Part shown: one piece after another, positions 43,001-51,236 of the stretch
Numbering within the stretch: the first letter of the stretch is position 1
Layout of the letters: every line of letters begins with the position of its first letter
Assembly: GCF_040327995.1 (NCBI RefSeq)
Contig: NZ_JBEPIJ010000007.1
Coordinates: forward strand, 1-64,000
DNA length: 64,000 nt
DNA from: Solimonas thermocellulolyticum
GTDB lineage: Bacteria > Pseudomonadota > Gammaproteobacteria > Nevskiales > Nevskiaceae
Direction of reading: 5' to 3'
The notes under the pieces: model-generated
What the model was told of the DNA's origin: nothing
Seen by the model: only the letters and a program-made list of their open reading frames with translations
Databases searched by the model: none
Position numbers and translations under genes: made by a program

Positions 43001-44151
43001 CCGCCGCCGAATGCGAGGCCCTGGCTGAAGATCGCGACCAGCGGACGGGTCGGCTTGATGTCATAGCTGCCGACCGCGACGGCACCGCCATTGGGCAATA
43101 GTTGCACGTCGCTGATCTGGTCGAAGCCGAAAGCTTCGTCCTGACGGGCGAGCAGGGTGCCATCGGGTGCAAACAGCAGCAGCCAGGCGCGGCCGGAGCC
43201 GCCGGCCGTGGAGCGGCCGCCGATCAGGAAGCTGCCATCGGGTGCGACATCGGCACCCCCGACGTCGTTCGAGGCGCCGACGTTATTGCCGTCGCGGACC
43301 GCGAACAGCAGAGGCTCGCCGTTGTTGAAGCTCGTGTCCGGGCTGCCATCCGGCATCAGCCGCCAGAACAGCATCTCCGAATCATTGCTGAAGTCGCTGC
43401 TGGCGGTGCCGGCGAGGAAGATGCGGCCGTCCTCGAGCAGGTTGACCGAGGTGAACTGCACCAGCGGGTAGCTGCGCTGGAAGAAGTTTGGACTGCCGAT
43501 GCCCGGGGCGACACTGACGTAGCCGTCGCCGCTGAAGCCGGTATCGATACTGCCGTTGGGATTCAGGCGCGCCACCACGGCACTGCCGCCGCTCTGCAGT
43601 GCGCCGCCGCTGCTGCCGGCGGCGAGGATCTTGCCGTCGGCCTGCATCGCCAGCACGTCGAGTTGGTCGAAGCGCAGGCTGTTGTCGAAGGTGAAGTCGT
43701 TGAATGCCGCAGTGTTGCTGCCCTGGGCGTCGTAACGAACGATGCGGGTGAAGCTGTCGGTCGGCGAGTTGGCATTGGCCAGCGTCAGCGCGGCGACGAC
43801 ACCGCCGTCCGGATGGGCCAGCAGGGCGCGGCGCCCGACCGACAGGCTGCCGCTGTGCTGCAGGTCGACGTTGAATATCGGATCGAGCGTCCCGTCCGCA
43901 CCGTAGCGGCGGATGTGGAAGCGCTGGTCCGTGGAATCCTGATTGTTGGTCGAATTGCCGCTCACGTAGAAGCTGCCGTCGGCTCGAAGCGCGAGTGCGC
44001 CGGCCAGCGCGCCGTGGCTGGATTCCCCGGGACTGGTGTAGACGGTGCCGTCTGCATTGAAGCTCGCGCCGGCCTGAAGGGCGCCGGTGCCCGCCAAGAC
44101 TGCAACCAGCGCGACCGCAGCCGCGTACCTGCCATCGATATGCTTCCTCAT
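40039..44151 (-). CDS. large secreted delta-60/Calx-beta/VWA surface protein
   Basis: A 1370-aa protein with a signal peptide (about 1-28). Domains in order: delta-60-type beta-propeller repeats (about 35-440, e.g. ARLNPNGSIDTGFSGDG); two Calx-beta domains (about 600-780); a Pro/Thr linker (785-900) partly from a 96-bp DNA duplication; a choice-of-anchor-type domain; an internal GSGGGAIGSLALLGLGLA helix plus RRR (about 1025-1050); a von Willebrand A domain with MIDAS DASGSMWG; and a Cys-rich PAN/apple-like tail. The internal segment looks like a GlyGly-CTERM sorting signal normally at a C-terminus. The VWA part has its own signal-like stretch. Two genes appear fused. It heads a four-gene operon. 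Confidence 0.8.
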   Translation of the reverse strand: MRKHIDGRYAAAVALVAVLAGTGALQAGASFNADGTVYTSPGESSHGALAGALALRADGSFYVSGNSTNNQDSTDQRFHIRRYGADGTLDPIFNVDLQHSGSLSVGRRALLAHPDGGVVAALTLANANSPTDSFTRIVRYDAQGSNTAAFNDFTFDNSLRFDQLDVLAMQADGKILAAGSSGGALQSGGSAVVARLNPNGSIDTGFSGDGYVSVAPGIGSPNFFQRSYPLVQFTSVNLLEDGRIFLAGTASSDFSNDSEMLFWRLMPDGSPDTSFNNGEPLLFAVRDGNNVGASNDVGGADVAPDGSFLIGGRSTAGGSGRAWLLLFAPDGTLLARQDEAFGFDQISDVQLLPNGGAVAVGSYDIKPTRPLVAIFSQGLAFGGGFFDPLGSATRTNQLFATAYDPFQQRLVSVGLGVAESGSVLARWLVLATPIVSNELDVTPEPFTFAPLTHVKPGTPVLSEAVEITGVSEFVRIPLRLFDGEAVLDGGASFSHAAPPDFGTLRFVSGSGVPPSLNVQLGHTAAATIDTDTTTRLIAGGLVRSTNLAVTVGNTRQGSFVSRTSGAALPGSLRFGATGVTVTEGERAELTVERTGGSDGAISVRFAITENATGTVFVGGTLDWADGDAAPKTIGLSSEDDSAPSGSKQFTASLSEPAGGATLGTPATAAMTFLDNDVAGSLRFTASSVTVNEGERANLTVERVFGDAGAISVRFEIRDDADGTLLVAGPLNWAAGDTSTRTVGIDTAENSRADGNQTYTARLLDPAGGTVLDTPSVARITALDDDVAPTPTPSSTPLPTPVPTASPSPTPFPTPEPTSTPTPLPTATPTPVSTPVATASPTPTPTAVPTGTPTPLPTATPTPVPTPVATASPTPTPTAVPTGTPTPQPTANATPTPTPVARGEIVLGDGRVVEIVTASGSLQALRTVAAPANLPADFDYPIDFLAFDITGLAPGASVEVSLLLPGGVLADTYVKCDVAGCAPFAGATADGRTVTLTLTDGGAGDADGVADGVIRDPGTPARAKDAPAAGSGGGAIGSLALLGLGLAALRRRAGRLATALLGLFAGGAAAGGGQSMLVLDASGSMWGQLEGRTKIELARDAVDAMLQDWPAEQGLGLIAYGHRRKGDCTDIEVLLPAAVRDTAALRAQVQQLTPKGMTPITAAVRLAAEQLKFTEQKATVILVSDGEETCNADPCALGAELEQLGIDFTANVIGFDLPEGKAREQLQCLARNTGGRYLEARDAAGLNAALGEVAAPTPAPASAVTTAEQWIPGFALEWAAGGAIDGAEGSDGTRVEEFAVGQTAEECQALCVQDDSCGGWHYEPTGSFFIEYPRCHLKGRGYPMSLREEGEGWVAGVKTGVKLIAADAAQE
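41501..41692. repeat. 96-bp tandem duplication in Pro/Thr linker
   Basis: 41501-41596 and 41597-41692 are identical except for one base (GGC versus GAC within GTCG-CACC), which changes Pro to Ser in the protein. Unit length is 32 codons, so gain or loss keeps frame. A degenerate third copy begins at 41693. Confidence 0.9.
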
Positions 44152-44256
44152 TTCCGTATTCCGTGAACACCGGCACAGGCGGGATGACGCGGATGCCGGC
44201 AAAATCCGGCTCATCGCCGGCCGCCTTTAGGGTCGTCTGTAAGGGATATACGGATC

Positions 44257-44862
44257 GTGAGCGCCAATCCGGACATCGCAGTTGATGCCGATCCTGCCCC
44301 CGTCGGCGGGGCGGGCAGCGTGGGCGCGAGCCGTGAATTGGCAGCGTTGCTGTATCCGGAGCTGCGGCGCGCGGCGCGGGGCATCCGCGCTGGGGTACGC
44401 GCGGGGGACACCCTGCAGACCACCGCGCTGATCCATGAGGCTTATCTCAAGCTGGCGCGTGCGAGCGTCTGGCAGAGCCGAGGGCACTTTCTCGCAGCGG
44501 CAGCGATGGCGATGCGCCAGGTTCTGGTTGACGATGCCCGCGCGCGGCTCGCGCTGCGCCGCGGCGAGGGCCTCGTGCCGCTATCGCTCGATGCGCCGGG
44601 CGTTCAAGAGGTTCCGCATGAGGCCGAGCCGGACGAGCGCGTCGTCGCCGTCGCCGACGCGTTGGAGCAATTGGGCCGGCTCAATCCCCGGCTCGCGCAG
44701 GTGGTCGAATGTCGCTATTACGCCGGGTACACCGAGGCGGAAACGGCGCTCGCTCTGGACATCAACGAACGCACGGTGCGCCGTGACTGGGTCAAGGCGC
44801 GAGCGTGGCTGTTTCAGGCCTTGTCGGATTCCGCTGGTGCGGCGGAACCGGCCCCCCACTGA
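44257..44862 (+). CDS. ECF sigma factor, Sigma70_ECF/TIGR02999 type
   Basis: A 201-aa alternative sigma factor. Region 2 shows ELRRAARGIRAGVRAGDTLQTTALIHEAYLKLAR (split), then the W-x-SRGHFLAAAAMAMRQVLVDDARARLALRRG block characteristic of TIGR02999. Region 4 has RLAQVVECRYYAGYTEAETALALDINERTVRRDW. Such sigmas (ECF43-like) lack an anti-sigma factor and are paired with a Ser/Thr kinase that activates them by phosphorylation, as with Vibrio EcfP/PknT. Start is GTG 44257; AAGGGA lies 10 nt upstream. It is divergent from the surface-protein operon, a likely target. Confidence 0.9.
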   Translation: MSANPDIAVDADPAPVGGAGSVGASRELAALLYPELRRAARGIRAGVRAGDTLQTTALIHEAYLKLARASVWQSRGHFLAAAAMAMRQVLVDDARARLALRRGEGLVPLSLDAPGVQEVPHEAEPDERVVAVADALEQLGRLNPRLAQVVECRYYAGYTEAETALALDINERTVRRDWVKARAWLFQALSDSAGAAEPAPH

Positions 44863-47237
44863 CGGCGCAGGGCCTCGATCTGCGGCAAAAAAGGCGCGCC
44901 GCTGCGGCCGAGATCGCGCAGCCGTACTTCGGCGCGATCCAGTCTGCTGAGCGCCGTAGCCAGATCGCCACGCGAGTGTGCGACTCTCGCGCGTGACACA
45001 TCGAGCAGCGCCGTCAGCACGTGTGCCTCGCCGTAGGTTTCCCGTAGCAGCGGCGCCAGGGAGTCCAGTTCGGACGCAGCCTGGTCCGGTTCGCCGAGGG
45101 CACTCAGGGTGTCGGCGAGCCCCAGGCGTGCGGACACCGTCAGCACGCTGCTGGCGCCCGCGTACCGTTCGCCCAGCTCGACGGCCTCGCGCAGCAGGGG
45201 CAGCGCCTCGTCGGCGCGATCGATCTGCGTCAGGGTCTTGCCGAGGTTGTTGACGAGCGCCGCCAGCGCCGCCGACGGCGGATACAGCTCGCGACGCAGG
45301 TTCAAGGCGCGCTCGAACACCGGCACCGCCGCGTCCGGACGCTGTCTGCGCATCTCGGCGGCGGCCCAGTTGTTGAGCGTGTTCAGCGCATCGGCGCTGC
45401 GATCGAGACGGAGCGCCGCCCAGATCGCGCTGGCCTGCTCGAAGCGCGCGATCGCCTCGTCGAAGCGGCCGACCTGGTAGTAGGCGATGCCGAGGTTGTT
45501 GACGAGTTTTCCGGTTTCGCGATGGATCTCGCCGGACAGCGCGAGGCGTTCCGGCAGCGCCGCTTCGAGTGTGCGCAACGCCTGTTCAGGGTTGCCGTTC
45601 GCGCGTTCCAGCTGCGACTGGAGCAGCCGGCTCATCGCCAGTTCCTCGCGGTAGGCTTGCGGCCTTGCATTCCAGAACGTCTGTGCGGCGGTGAGCATCC
45701 GCGCGGCTTCGCCCTGCTGGTCGTCGCGGAACTCGATCTGCGCCAGATCGTGTTGCGCCATCGCCCGCTGTTCGTCGGGAACCGCGCTGCCTTCGCGCAG
45801 TAGACGTTCGAGCAGCGGCCGCGCACCGGTGTAATCGTCGAGCGAGAAGTACAGCTCGGCCAGCGCGATGAGGATGTCGGCATAGGCGCCGGGATCGCCG
45901 GCGAACTCGTCGTGCATGCGCGCCGCGGCGCGATCGAGCACGTCCTTGGCGGTGACCGAGGCGCCCGCCGCCTGGTCGCCGGCGCTGCGGAACATCAGCA
46001 TCAGATACTGGCGCACGGCGTCGGCGCGCTCCGCCTCGCGGCGCGCGAGATCGCGTTCGATCGCCGTTTCGCGTGCCTGCCACAGCACGCCAGCGAGCCC
46101 GAGCAGCAGTGACGCGAACACCGCTGCGCCCGCCGCGAACCACCAGCGACGGCGCCGTATCGTGCGGCCGAGCAGGTAGGGCAGCGTGGCATCGCGGGCG
46201 CGTACCGGGCGCGCGTCGAGCCAGGCGCGCAGATCGTCCGCGAGCGCATCGACCGTCGCGTAGCGCTGATCCGGTCTGGAACGCAATGCCTTGAGCACGA
46301 TGCTGTCGAGATCGCCGCGCAGTCTGCGCGCCAACGCTCCACGGACGCGGCTGCTCGGCAAGGGCGGATCGCCGGCGGACAGGCGTTCGAGTGTCTGCAG
46401 CAGCGCGGCGCCACCGCTCATCCACAGGCGCTGGCCGGTCAGCAGCTCGTGCAGGATCACGCCGAGCGCGTAGACATCGGTTGCGGCCGAGACCGGTTCG
46501 CCGCGCAGTTGCTCTGGCGCGCAGTAATCCGGCGACGCCCGGATCACCTGCGTGACATCACCGGCCGGCGCCGCGTCGAGCAGCTTGGCAATGCCGAAAT
46601 CGAGCAGCTTCACGCGAGCGTCGGCGGTGACCAGAATATTTGAGGGCTTCAGGTCGCGATGAACGATCAGGTGCTGGTGCGCATGGCTGACCGCCGCGCA
46701 CACCTGTAGGAACAGCTCGATACGCGCACGCAGCTGCAGGTCGCGGGCATGCGTGGTCAGCGCGCTGCCTTCGACGAACTCCATCACCGCATACGGCAGG
46801 CCATCGTGTTCGCCGCCGTCCAGCAGATGGGCGATACCCGGGTGTTCGAGGCGACTGAGGATGCGGCGCTCCTCGGCGAAGCGTCGGCGCGCGTCGGCGG
46901 AGTCCAAGCGCGTCAGCAGCTTGAGCGCGGCGCGCTGTTCGAAGTCGCGATTGGCGCGCGTGGCCGCATAGACCTCGCCCATGCCGCCGCGACCGAGCAG
47001 CGTGCCGACGCGCCACTGGCCGACCAGCGTCCCCGGCGTCAGCCGCGTGTGCGCCGGTGTATGCGGTTGCAGGAAATCGCCGCTGGCGGCCTCGGCCTGC
47101 AGCAGCTTGTCGACCTCTGCACGCAGTGCCGGGTCTGCGCATTCACGATCGAGAAACGCGGCGCGCGCATCCGCGTCGAGCTCGAGCGCGGCGTCGAACA
47201 GGGCTTCGATGCGGGACCAGCGCTGGGCGTCGTCCAT
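44814..47237 (-). CDS. Ser/Thr protein kinase with TPR sensor domain
   Basis: An 807-aa membrane kinase. After a short N-terminal helical region, the kinase domain (about 75-340) shows the Gly loop LGRGGMGEVY, HRDLKPSNIL and DFGIAKLL, all intact. One transmembrane helix (about 370-392, WFAAGAAVFASLLLGLAG) leads to a C-terminal TPR-rich domain. ATG 47237 is chosen; a GTG at 47246 is possible. Its last 49 bp overlap the end of the convergent ECF sigma gene. It probably phosphorylates that sigma in response to a periplasmic signal. rsmB lies 62 nt upstream on the same strand. Confidence 0.93.
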   Translation of the reverse strand: MDDAQRWSRIEALFDAALELDADARAAFLDRECADPALRAEVDKLLQAEAASGDFLQPHTPAHTRLTPGTLVGQWRVGTLLGRGGMGEVYAATRANRDFEQRAALKLLTRLDSADARRRFAEERRILSRLEHPGIAHLLDGGEHDGLPYAVMEFVEGSALTTHARDLQLRARIELFLQVCAAVSHAHQHLIVHRDLKPSNILVTADARVKLLDFGIAKLLDAAPAGDVTQVIRASPDYCAPEQLRGEPVSAATDVYALGVILHELLTGQRLWMSGGAALLQTLERLSAGDPPLPSSRVRGALARRLRGDLDSIVLKALRSRPDQRYATVDALADDLRAWLDARPVRARDATLPYLLGRTIRRRRWWFAAGAAVFASLLLGLAGVLWQARETAIERDLARREAERADAVRQYLMLMFRSAGDQAAGASVTAKDVLDRAAARMHDEFAGDPGAYADILIALAELYFSLDDYTGARPLLERLLREGSAVPDEQRAMAQHDLAQIEFRDDQQGEAARMLTAAQTFWNARPQAYREELAMSRLLQSQLERANGNPEQALRTLEAALPERLALSGEIHRETGKLVNNLGIAYYQVGRFDEAIARFEQASAIWAALRLDRSADALNTLNNWAAAEMRRQRPDAAVPVFERALNLRRELYPPSAALAALVNNLGKTLTQIDRADEALPLLREAVELGERYAGASSVLTVSARLGLADTLSALGEPDQAASELDSLAPLLRETYGEAHVLTALLDVSRARVAHSRGDLATALSRLDRAEVRLRDLGRSGAPFLPQIEALRRQWGAGSAAPAESDKA

Positions 47238-47299
47238 GGTCTGCACAGGCCAAGTGGGAAGGGCAAGCTAACGGTGCCCCCGACGCCGCGCAAGTCGCG

Positions 47300-48958
47300 C
47301 TACGGCTTTTTCTCGAATACCGCGTAGTAGAAGCCGTCGTGCGCGCCGCCGGGGGCGAGGCGCCGACCGTGCTCGGTCTTCTCGCCCCAGGCCGCGTCGA
47401 TCGGCACGACGCGCAAGTCTTCCCCGAGCAGGCGAAAGCGGTTGGCGATCTCGTCGCCCTCATCGCGCAGCAGCGAGCAGGTCGCGTAGACCAGCCGGCC
47501 GCCCGGCTTGAGCAGCGGCCACAGCGCCTTGAGCAGCTTGAGCTGGGTCTGCTGCAAGGCCGGAACATCGGTCGGCCGGCGCAGCCACTTGATGTCCGGA
47601 TGGCGGCGGATGACGCCGGTGCCGGAGCAGGGTGCGTCGACCAGGATGCGGTCGAAGGGCTTGCGGTCATGCCAGCGTGCCGGCTCGCCCGCATCACCGG
47701 CGAGCACCGTGGCCTTGAGCTTGAGGCGACGCAGGTTCTCGTCGACGCGGATCAACCGTGTGCCATCGGCGTCGAGCGCGGTGAGGTTCACGTCGGCGCG
47801 TTCGAGGATGTGCGCGGTCTTGCCGCCGGGCGCGGCGCAGGCGTCGAGTACGCGCTGTCCCGGCTTGAGGTCGAGTAGATCGACCGCGAGCTGCGCCGAG
47901 GCGTCCTGCACCGAGACCTGGCCGCTGACGAAGCCGGGAATCTTCTCGACCGGACGTGGCTCGGCAAGCGTGACCGCATCCGCTGCATGCGGATGGGCCT
48001 CGGCGGCGATGTTCATCTCGGCGAGGCGTTTGACGTATTCGTCGCGCGACAGCCGCCGGCGATTGACGCGCAGCGTCAGCGGTCCCTGGAGGTTGTTGGC
48101 GGCGAGCACCGCTTCCCAGTGCTGCGGCCAGTCGCGCTGCAGCATTTCGACCAGCCACGCCGGATGCGAATGCCGCACGGCCGGATCTTTCGGCAGGCGC
48201 TGTTCGAGCGCGGCGCCTTCGCGCGCGTAACGCCGCAGCACGGCGTTGACCAGACCGTGCAACTGCGGCTGCTTGAGGATCTCGACGGCGTCGACGGTCT
48301 CGTGGATCGCCGCGTGCGCCGGCGTCTTGAGCGAGCGCATCTGGTGGATGCCGACGAGCAGCAACGCGGCGATGTCGTCGTCGGCGGCCAGCGGCTTGTC
48401 GAGTAACTGCACGGTGAGCCACTGCAGCGCCGAGAGCTCGCGCAGCACGCCGTAGGACAGCGTGCGCACCATCGCCGCGTCCGATGCCAAGCGCAGGCGC
48501 GCGGCCGGTTCGAGCGCATCGTCGAGCGAGCGCCCGCGCAGCACGCGGCTGATCGTGCGCGCGGCGACGGCGCGCACATTGGCGAGCGGTCGGTGATTGC
48601 CGCGCAGCGGCGCATCGCCGCCGGGACGCGGTACACGCGGACGCTCGTGACTCGCCGAACTGCCGGCGCCGACGCGCGAGGGCTTGTGCTGAATCGCCAC
48701 CGGCTTGCTGCTCGTCGGTCTGGCGTTGCCACTCGGACGCTGATCCGGGCGCGCGCCCGGTCGGCCACTGGCGCGGCCGTTGGGCTTTTGTCCGCGATAC
48801 GGCCCTTTGGCATCCGGATTCTTGCCGGACCCGCCGCTGCCGGTCCGGCCCGGACCGCCGCCCACGTGCGGCTTTCCGCCGTAGGGGTTCGCGGACGCTT
48901 GGCCAGATGGACGGCCCGTGGGGCGATTGGATGAGCTGGGCGGGCGACTGTTCTTCAT
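47300..48958 (-). CDS. rsmB: 16S rRNA (cytosine-967-C5)-methyltransferase RsmB
   Basis: A 552-aa rRNA methyltransferase. A NusB-like domain (about 125-270: RAVAARTISRVLRG to VNAVLRRY) precedes the SAM-dependent domain with DACAAPGGKTAHI, DAPCSGTGVIRRHPD and the ATCSL catalytic Cys pair. RsmB is normally about 430 aa. Here residues 1-120 are a low-complexity, Pro/Gly/Ser/Arg-rich tail, unlike the family. Because ATG 48958 lies in a short gap after divergent genes and no internal start has a good ribosome site, I keep the long form. No fmt or def gene is adjacent. Confidence 0.92.
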   Translation of the reverse strand: MKNSRPPSSSNRPTGRPSGQASANPYGGKPHVGGGPGRTGSGGSGKNPDAKGPYRGQKPNGRASGRPGARPDQRPSGNARPTSSKPVAIQHKPSRVGAGSSASHERPRVPRPGGDAPLRGNHRPLANVRAVAARTISRVLRGRSLDDALEPAARLRLASDAAMVRTLSYGVLRELSALQWLTVQLLDKPLAADDDIAALLLVGIHQMRSLKTPAHAAIHETVDAVEILKQPQLHGLVNAVLRRYAREGAALEQRLPKDPAVRHSHPAWLVEMLQRDWPQHWEAVLAANNLQGPLTLRVNRRRLSRDEYVKRLAEMNIAAEAHPHAADAVTLAEPRPVEKIPGFVSGQVSVQDASAQLAVDLLDLKPGQRVLDACAAPGGKTAHILERADVNLTALDADGTRLIRVDENLRRLKLKATVLAGDAGEPARWHDRKPFDRILVDAPCSGTGVIRRHPDIKWLRRPTDVPALQQTQLKLLKALWPLLKPGGRLVYATCSLLRDEGDEIANRFRLLGEDLRVVPIDAAWGEKTEHGRRLAPGGAHDGFYYAVFEKKP

Positions 48959-49116
48959 GCGGCGCGCATCATCGCAGGCGCGCCGATCGCGCGATAGTCC
49001 GGGCGCGGCGGCCAATCCCCGGCGCGCCGTCGTGCTGGCAACATGCGCGACCCGGGTTCGCGGTGGCTGAGCGCGCCCGCGCGGTGACAGACGATGCGAG
49101 ATCGAGGAGTGTGCGA

Positions 49117-50958
49117 ATGAAGACGGCGATGCTGCGACGGTTCACGCTGGCGGCGGTGCTGGTGCTCGGCGCTTGTGGCGGCGGCGGTGGCGGCGCGCCG
49201 GGCGCGGGCAGCGACGCCAAGTGGTTCACCTACGAGCGCGCCGAGGACTATCCGGGCGTGGCGCAGATCGGCGGCCTGAAGATCACGATGGCGGACGGCA
49301 TCGAACTGTCGGCCAGCGTCGCACTGCCGGCCGATGCCGACGGCAATCCCGCCGAGGGGCCATTCCCGGTCATTCTGACGCAGACCGGCTACAACAAGAG
49401 CATCCCGGCGATTCCGGCGTCGAACGACTATCTGGTCAAGCGCGGCTACGCGCACCTGTCGGTGGACGTGCGCGGCACCGGGCTGTCGCAGGGTCAGTGG
49501 GAGGCTTTCGGCGAGACCGAGCAGGCCGACTATCTGGCGGTGATCGACTGGGCGTCGAAGCAGGCCTGGAGCAACGGCAGCGTCGGCACCTGGGGCGCAT
49601 CGTTCATGGCGATCACCCAGCTCTACACGGCGGCGCACCAGCACCCGGCGCACAAGGCAGTGTTCGCGATCGTGCCGATGGCCGATGGCTACCGCGACAT
49701 CGTCTTTTCCGGCGGCCAGACCAACATCGGCTTCATTCCGTTGTGGATGGGCCTGGTCACGGCGCTCGGCGTGCTGCCGGTGGAGCCCGACCCGGTGGCG
49801 CCGGTGACGATGCTCGAACACCTGAGCAGCGCGCTGCTGAATTTCCAGGTGCCGGTGATCCTGCAGTCGGCGCTCGGCGTCGGCGGCTACAACTACGACG
49901 GCGAGTTCTGGCGCACGCGCTCGCCGATCGAGCAGGCCGATCGCATCCGCATTCCGACCTTCATCGTCGGCGGTCTCAACGACATCTTCCAGCGTGGCGA
50001 GCCGCTGCTGTACGAGGCGATCTCGCGCAACACCACGACCAAGCTGCTGATCGGGCCGTGGCAGCATCTCGACGGCGCCAGCGGCGCCGGCCTGCCACGC
50101 GATGGTGTGCCGCCGCTGAACAACCTCGCGCTGATGTGGTTCGATCAGTACCTGCGCGGCCTCGATGTCGGCGCCGCCTCGGTGCCCAATGTCACCCAGT
50201 ACTACTACGGCGCCGAGCGCTACGCGACGACGACCGACTGGCCGCACCCGCAGGCGCGCGCCGAGCGCTGGTATCTGCGCGGCGACGGTGCGCTGTCGCG
50301 CGAGCCGCCGGCCGCCGGCGAAGGCGGCCGCGTGGTGCTGCAGCAGCCGGCCAACGGCATCTGCTCGACCAGCACCTCGCAGTGGACCGCCGGCCTTCTC
50401 GGTCTGGTGCCGCTGCCGTGCTTCGACAGCAACAACCTCAACGAGAACCCGCTGTTCGAGATCACCTACAGCACCGAGCCGATGGCCGAGGACTACGTCG
50501 TCAATGGCCCGATCCAGGCCGATCTGCACATCTCGACCACCGCGCTCGACGCCGGCGTGCTGGTGCGCGTCACCGAAGTGTCGCCGGACGGCAACTCGCG
50601 CGAGCTGACCAACGGCATCCTCACCGCGTCGCTGCGCCAGGTCGATCCGGCGCGCTCGCGCTATCTCGACGGCCAGATGATCCAGCCCTGGCATCCGTTC
50701 ACCGAGGCCTCGCGCGAGCCGGTCGGCATGAACACCATCGTCCATCTGCCGGTCGAGGTGTTCCCGTCGAGCTTCGTCATCAAGCAGGGCTACCGCTTGC
50801 GTGTGACCGTCGGCGCCAGCGACTTTCCGCACGGCCTGCCGCCGGTGGTCGATCTGGTCGACCAGCTCGTCGGCGTGATGACCGTGCACAGCGACGCCGA
50901 ACATCCGTCGAGCATCGTCGTGCCGGTCGTGCCGCGTAGCGCGCTGCCGGCCGATTGA
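49117..50958 (+). CDS. CocE/NonD-family serine hydrolase lipoprotein
   Basis: A 613-aa exported hydrolase. Signal peptide and lipobox VLGAC at about residue 20 are followed by a Gly spacer. The alpha/beta-hydrolase domain has the nucleophile S162 in TWGASFMA, an Asp in GGLNDIF, and a His in GPWQHL, consistent with the X-Pro dipeptidyl-peptidase/cocaine-esterase triad. The C-terminus is the beta-jelly-roll typical of PepX_C (VNGPIQADLHISTTALDAG). Start ATG 49117 has GAGGAG (49104-49109). Divergent from rsmB. Substrate may be a peptide, ester or amide. Confidence 0.92.
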   Translation: MKTAMLRRFTLAAVLVLGACGGGGGGAPGAGSDAKWFTYERAEDYPGVAQIGGLKITMADGIELSASVALPADADGNPAEGPFPVILTQTGYNKSIPAIPASNDYLVKRGYAHLSVDVRGTGLSQGQWEAFGETEQADYLAVIDWASKQAWSNGSVGTWGASFMAITQLYTAAHQHPAHKAVFAIVPMADGYRDIVFSGGQTNIGFIPLWMGLVTALGVLPVEPDPVAPVTMLEHLSSALLNFQVPVILQSALGVGGYNYDGEFWRTRSPIEQADRIRIPTFIVGGLNDIFQRGEPLLYEAISRNTTTKLLIGPWQHLDGASGAGLPRDGVPPLNNLALMWFDQYLRGLDVGAASVPNVTQYYYGAERYATTTDWPHPQARAERWYLRGDGALSREPPAAGEGGRVVLQQPANGICSTSTSQWTAGLLGLVPLPCFDSNNLNENPLFEITYSTEPMAEDYVVNGPIQADLHISTTALDAGVLVRVTEVSPDGNSRELTNGILTASLRQVDPARSRYLDGQMIQPWHPFTEASREPVGMNTIVHLPVEVFPSSFVIKQGYRLRVTVGASDFPHGLPPVVDLVDQLVGVMTVHSDAEHPSSIVVPVVPRSALPAD

Positions 50959-51236
50959 GCGGACGACACATCGGCGCCGTCACCGAACGCGGCCGATCTC
51001 GCTGCATGGCCGTCCGGGCGTGCCTTGCCCGCAGCGCGGGCGCTGACGCGCGGAAATGGTAAGGTCGGGACTGCGCGTACCGTCCACCAGCGGGCTTGAC
51101 TGCCCCGGCGCGGCGCACCGTGCCCGCGGCGACGCGGCCTTGCGCGTCGCGGACCTCGATGAGCGAGCAGCCGATCGATGAGCGCCCCGAAACAGCGATG
51201 CCCCGTTTTCCCCGGCACCGCCCCCGGGGGGTCGGC

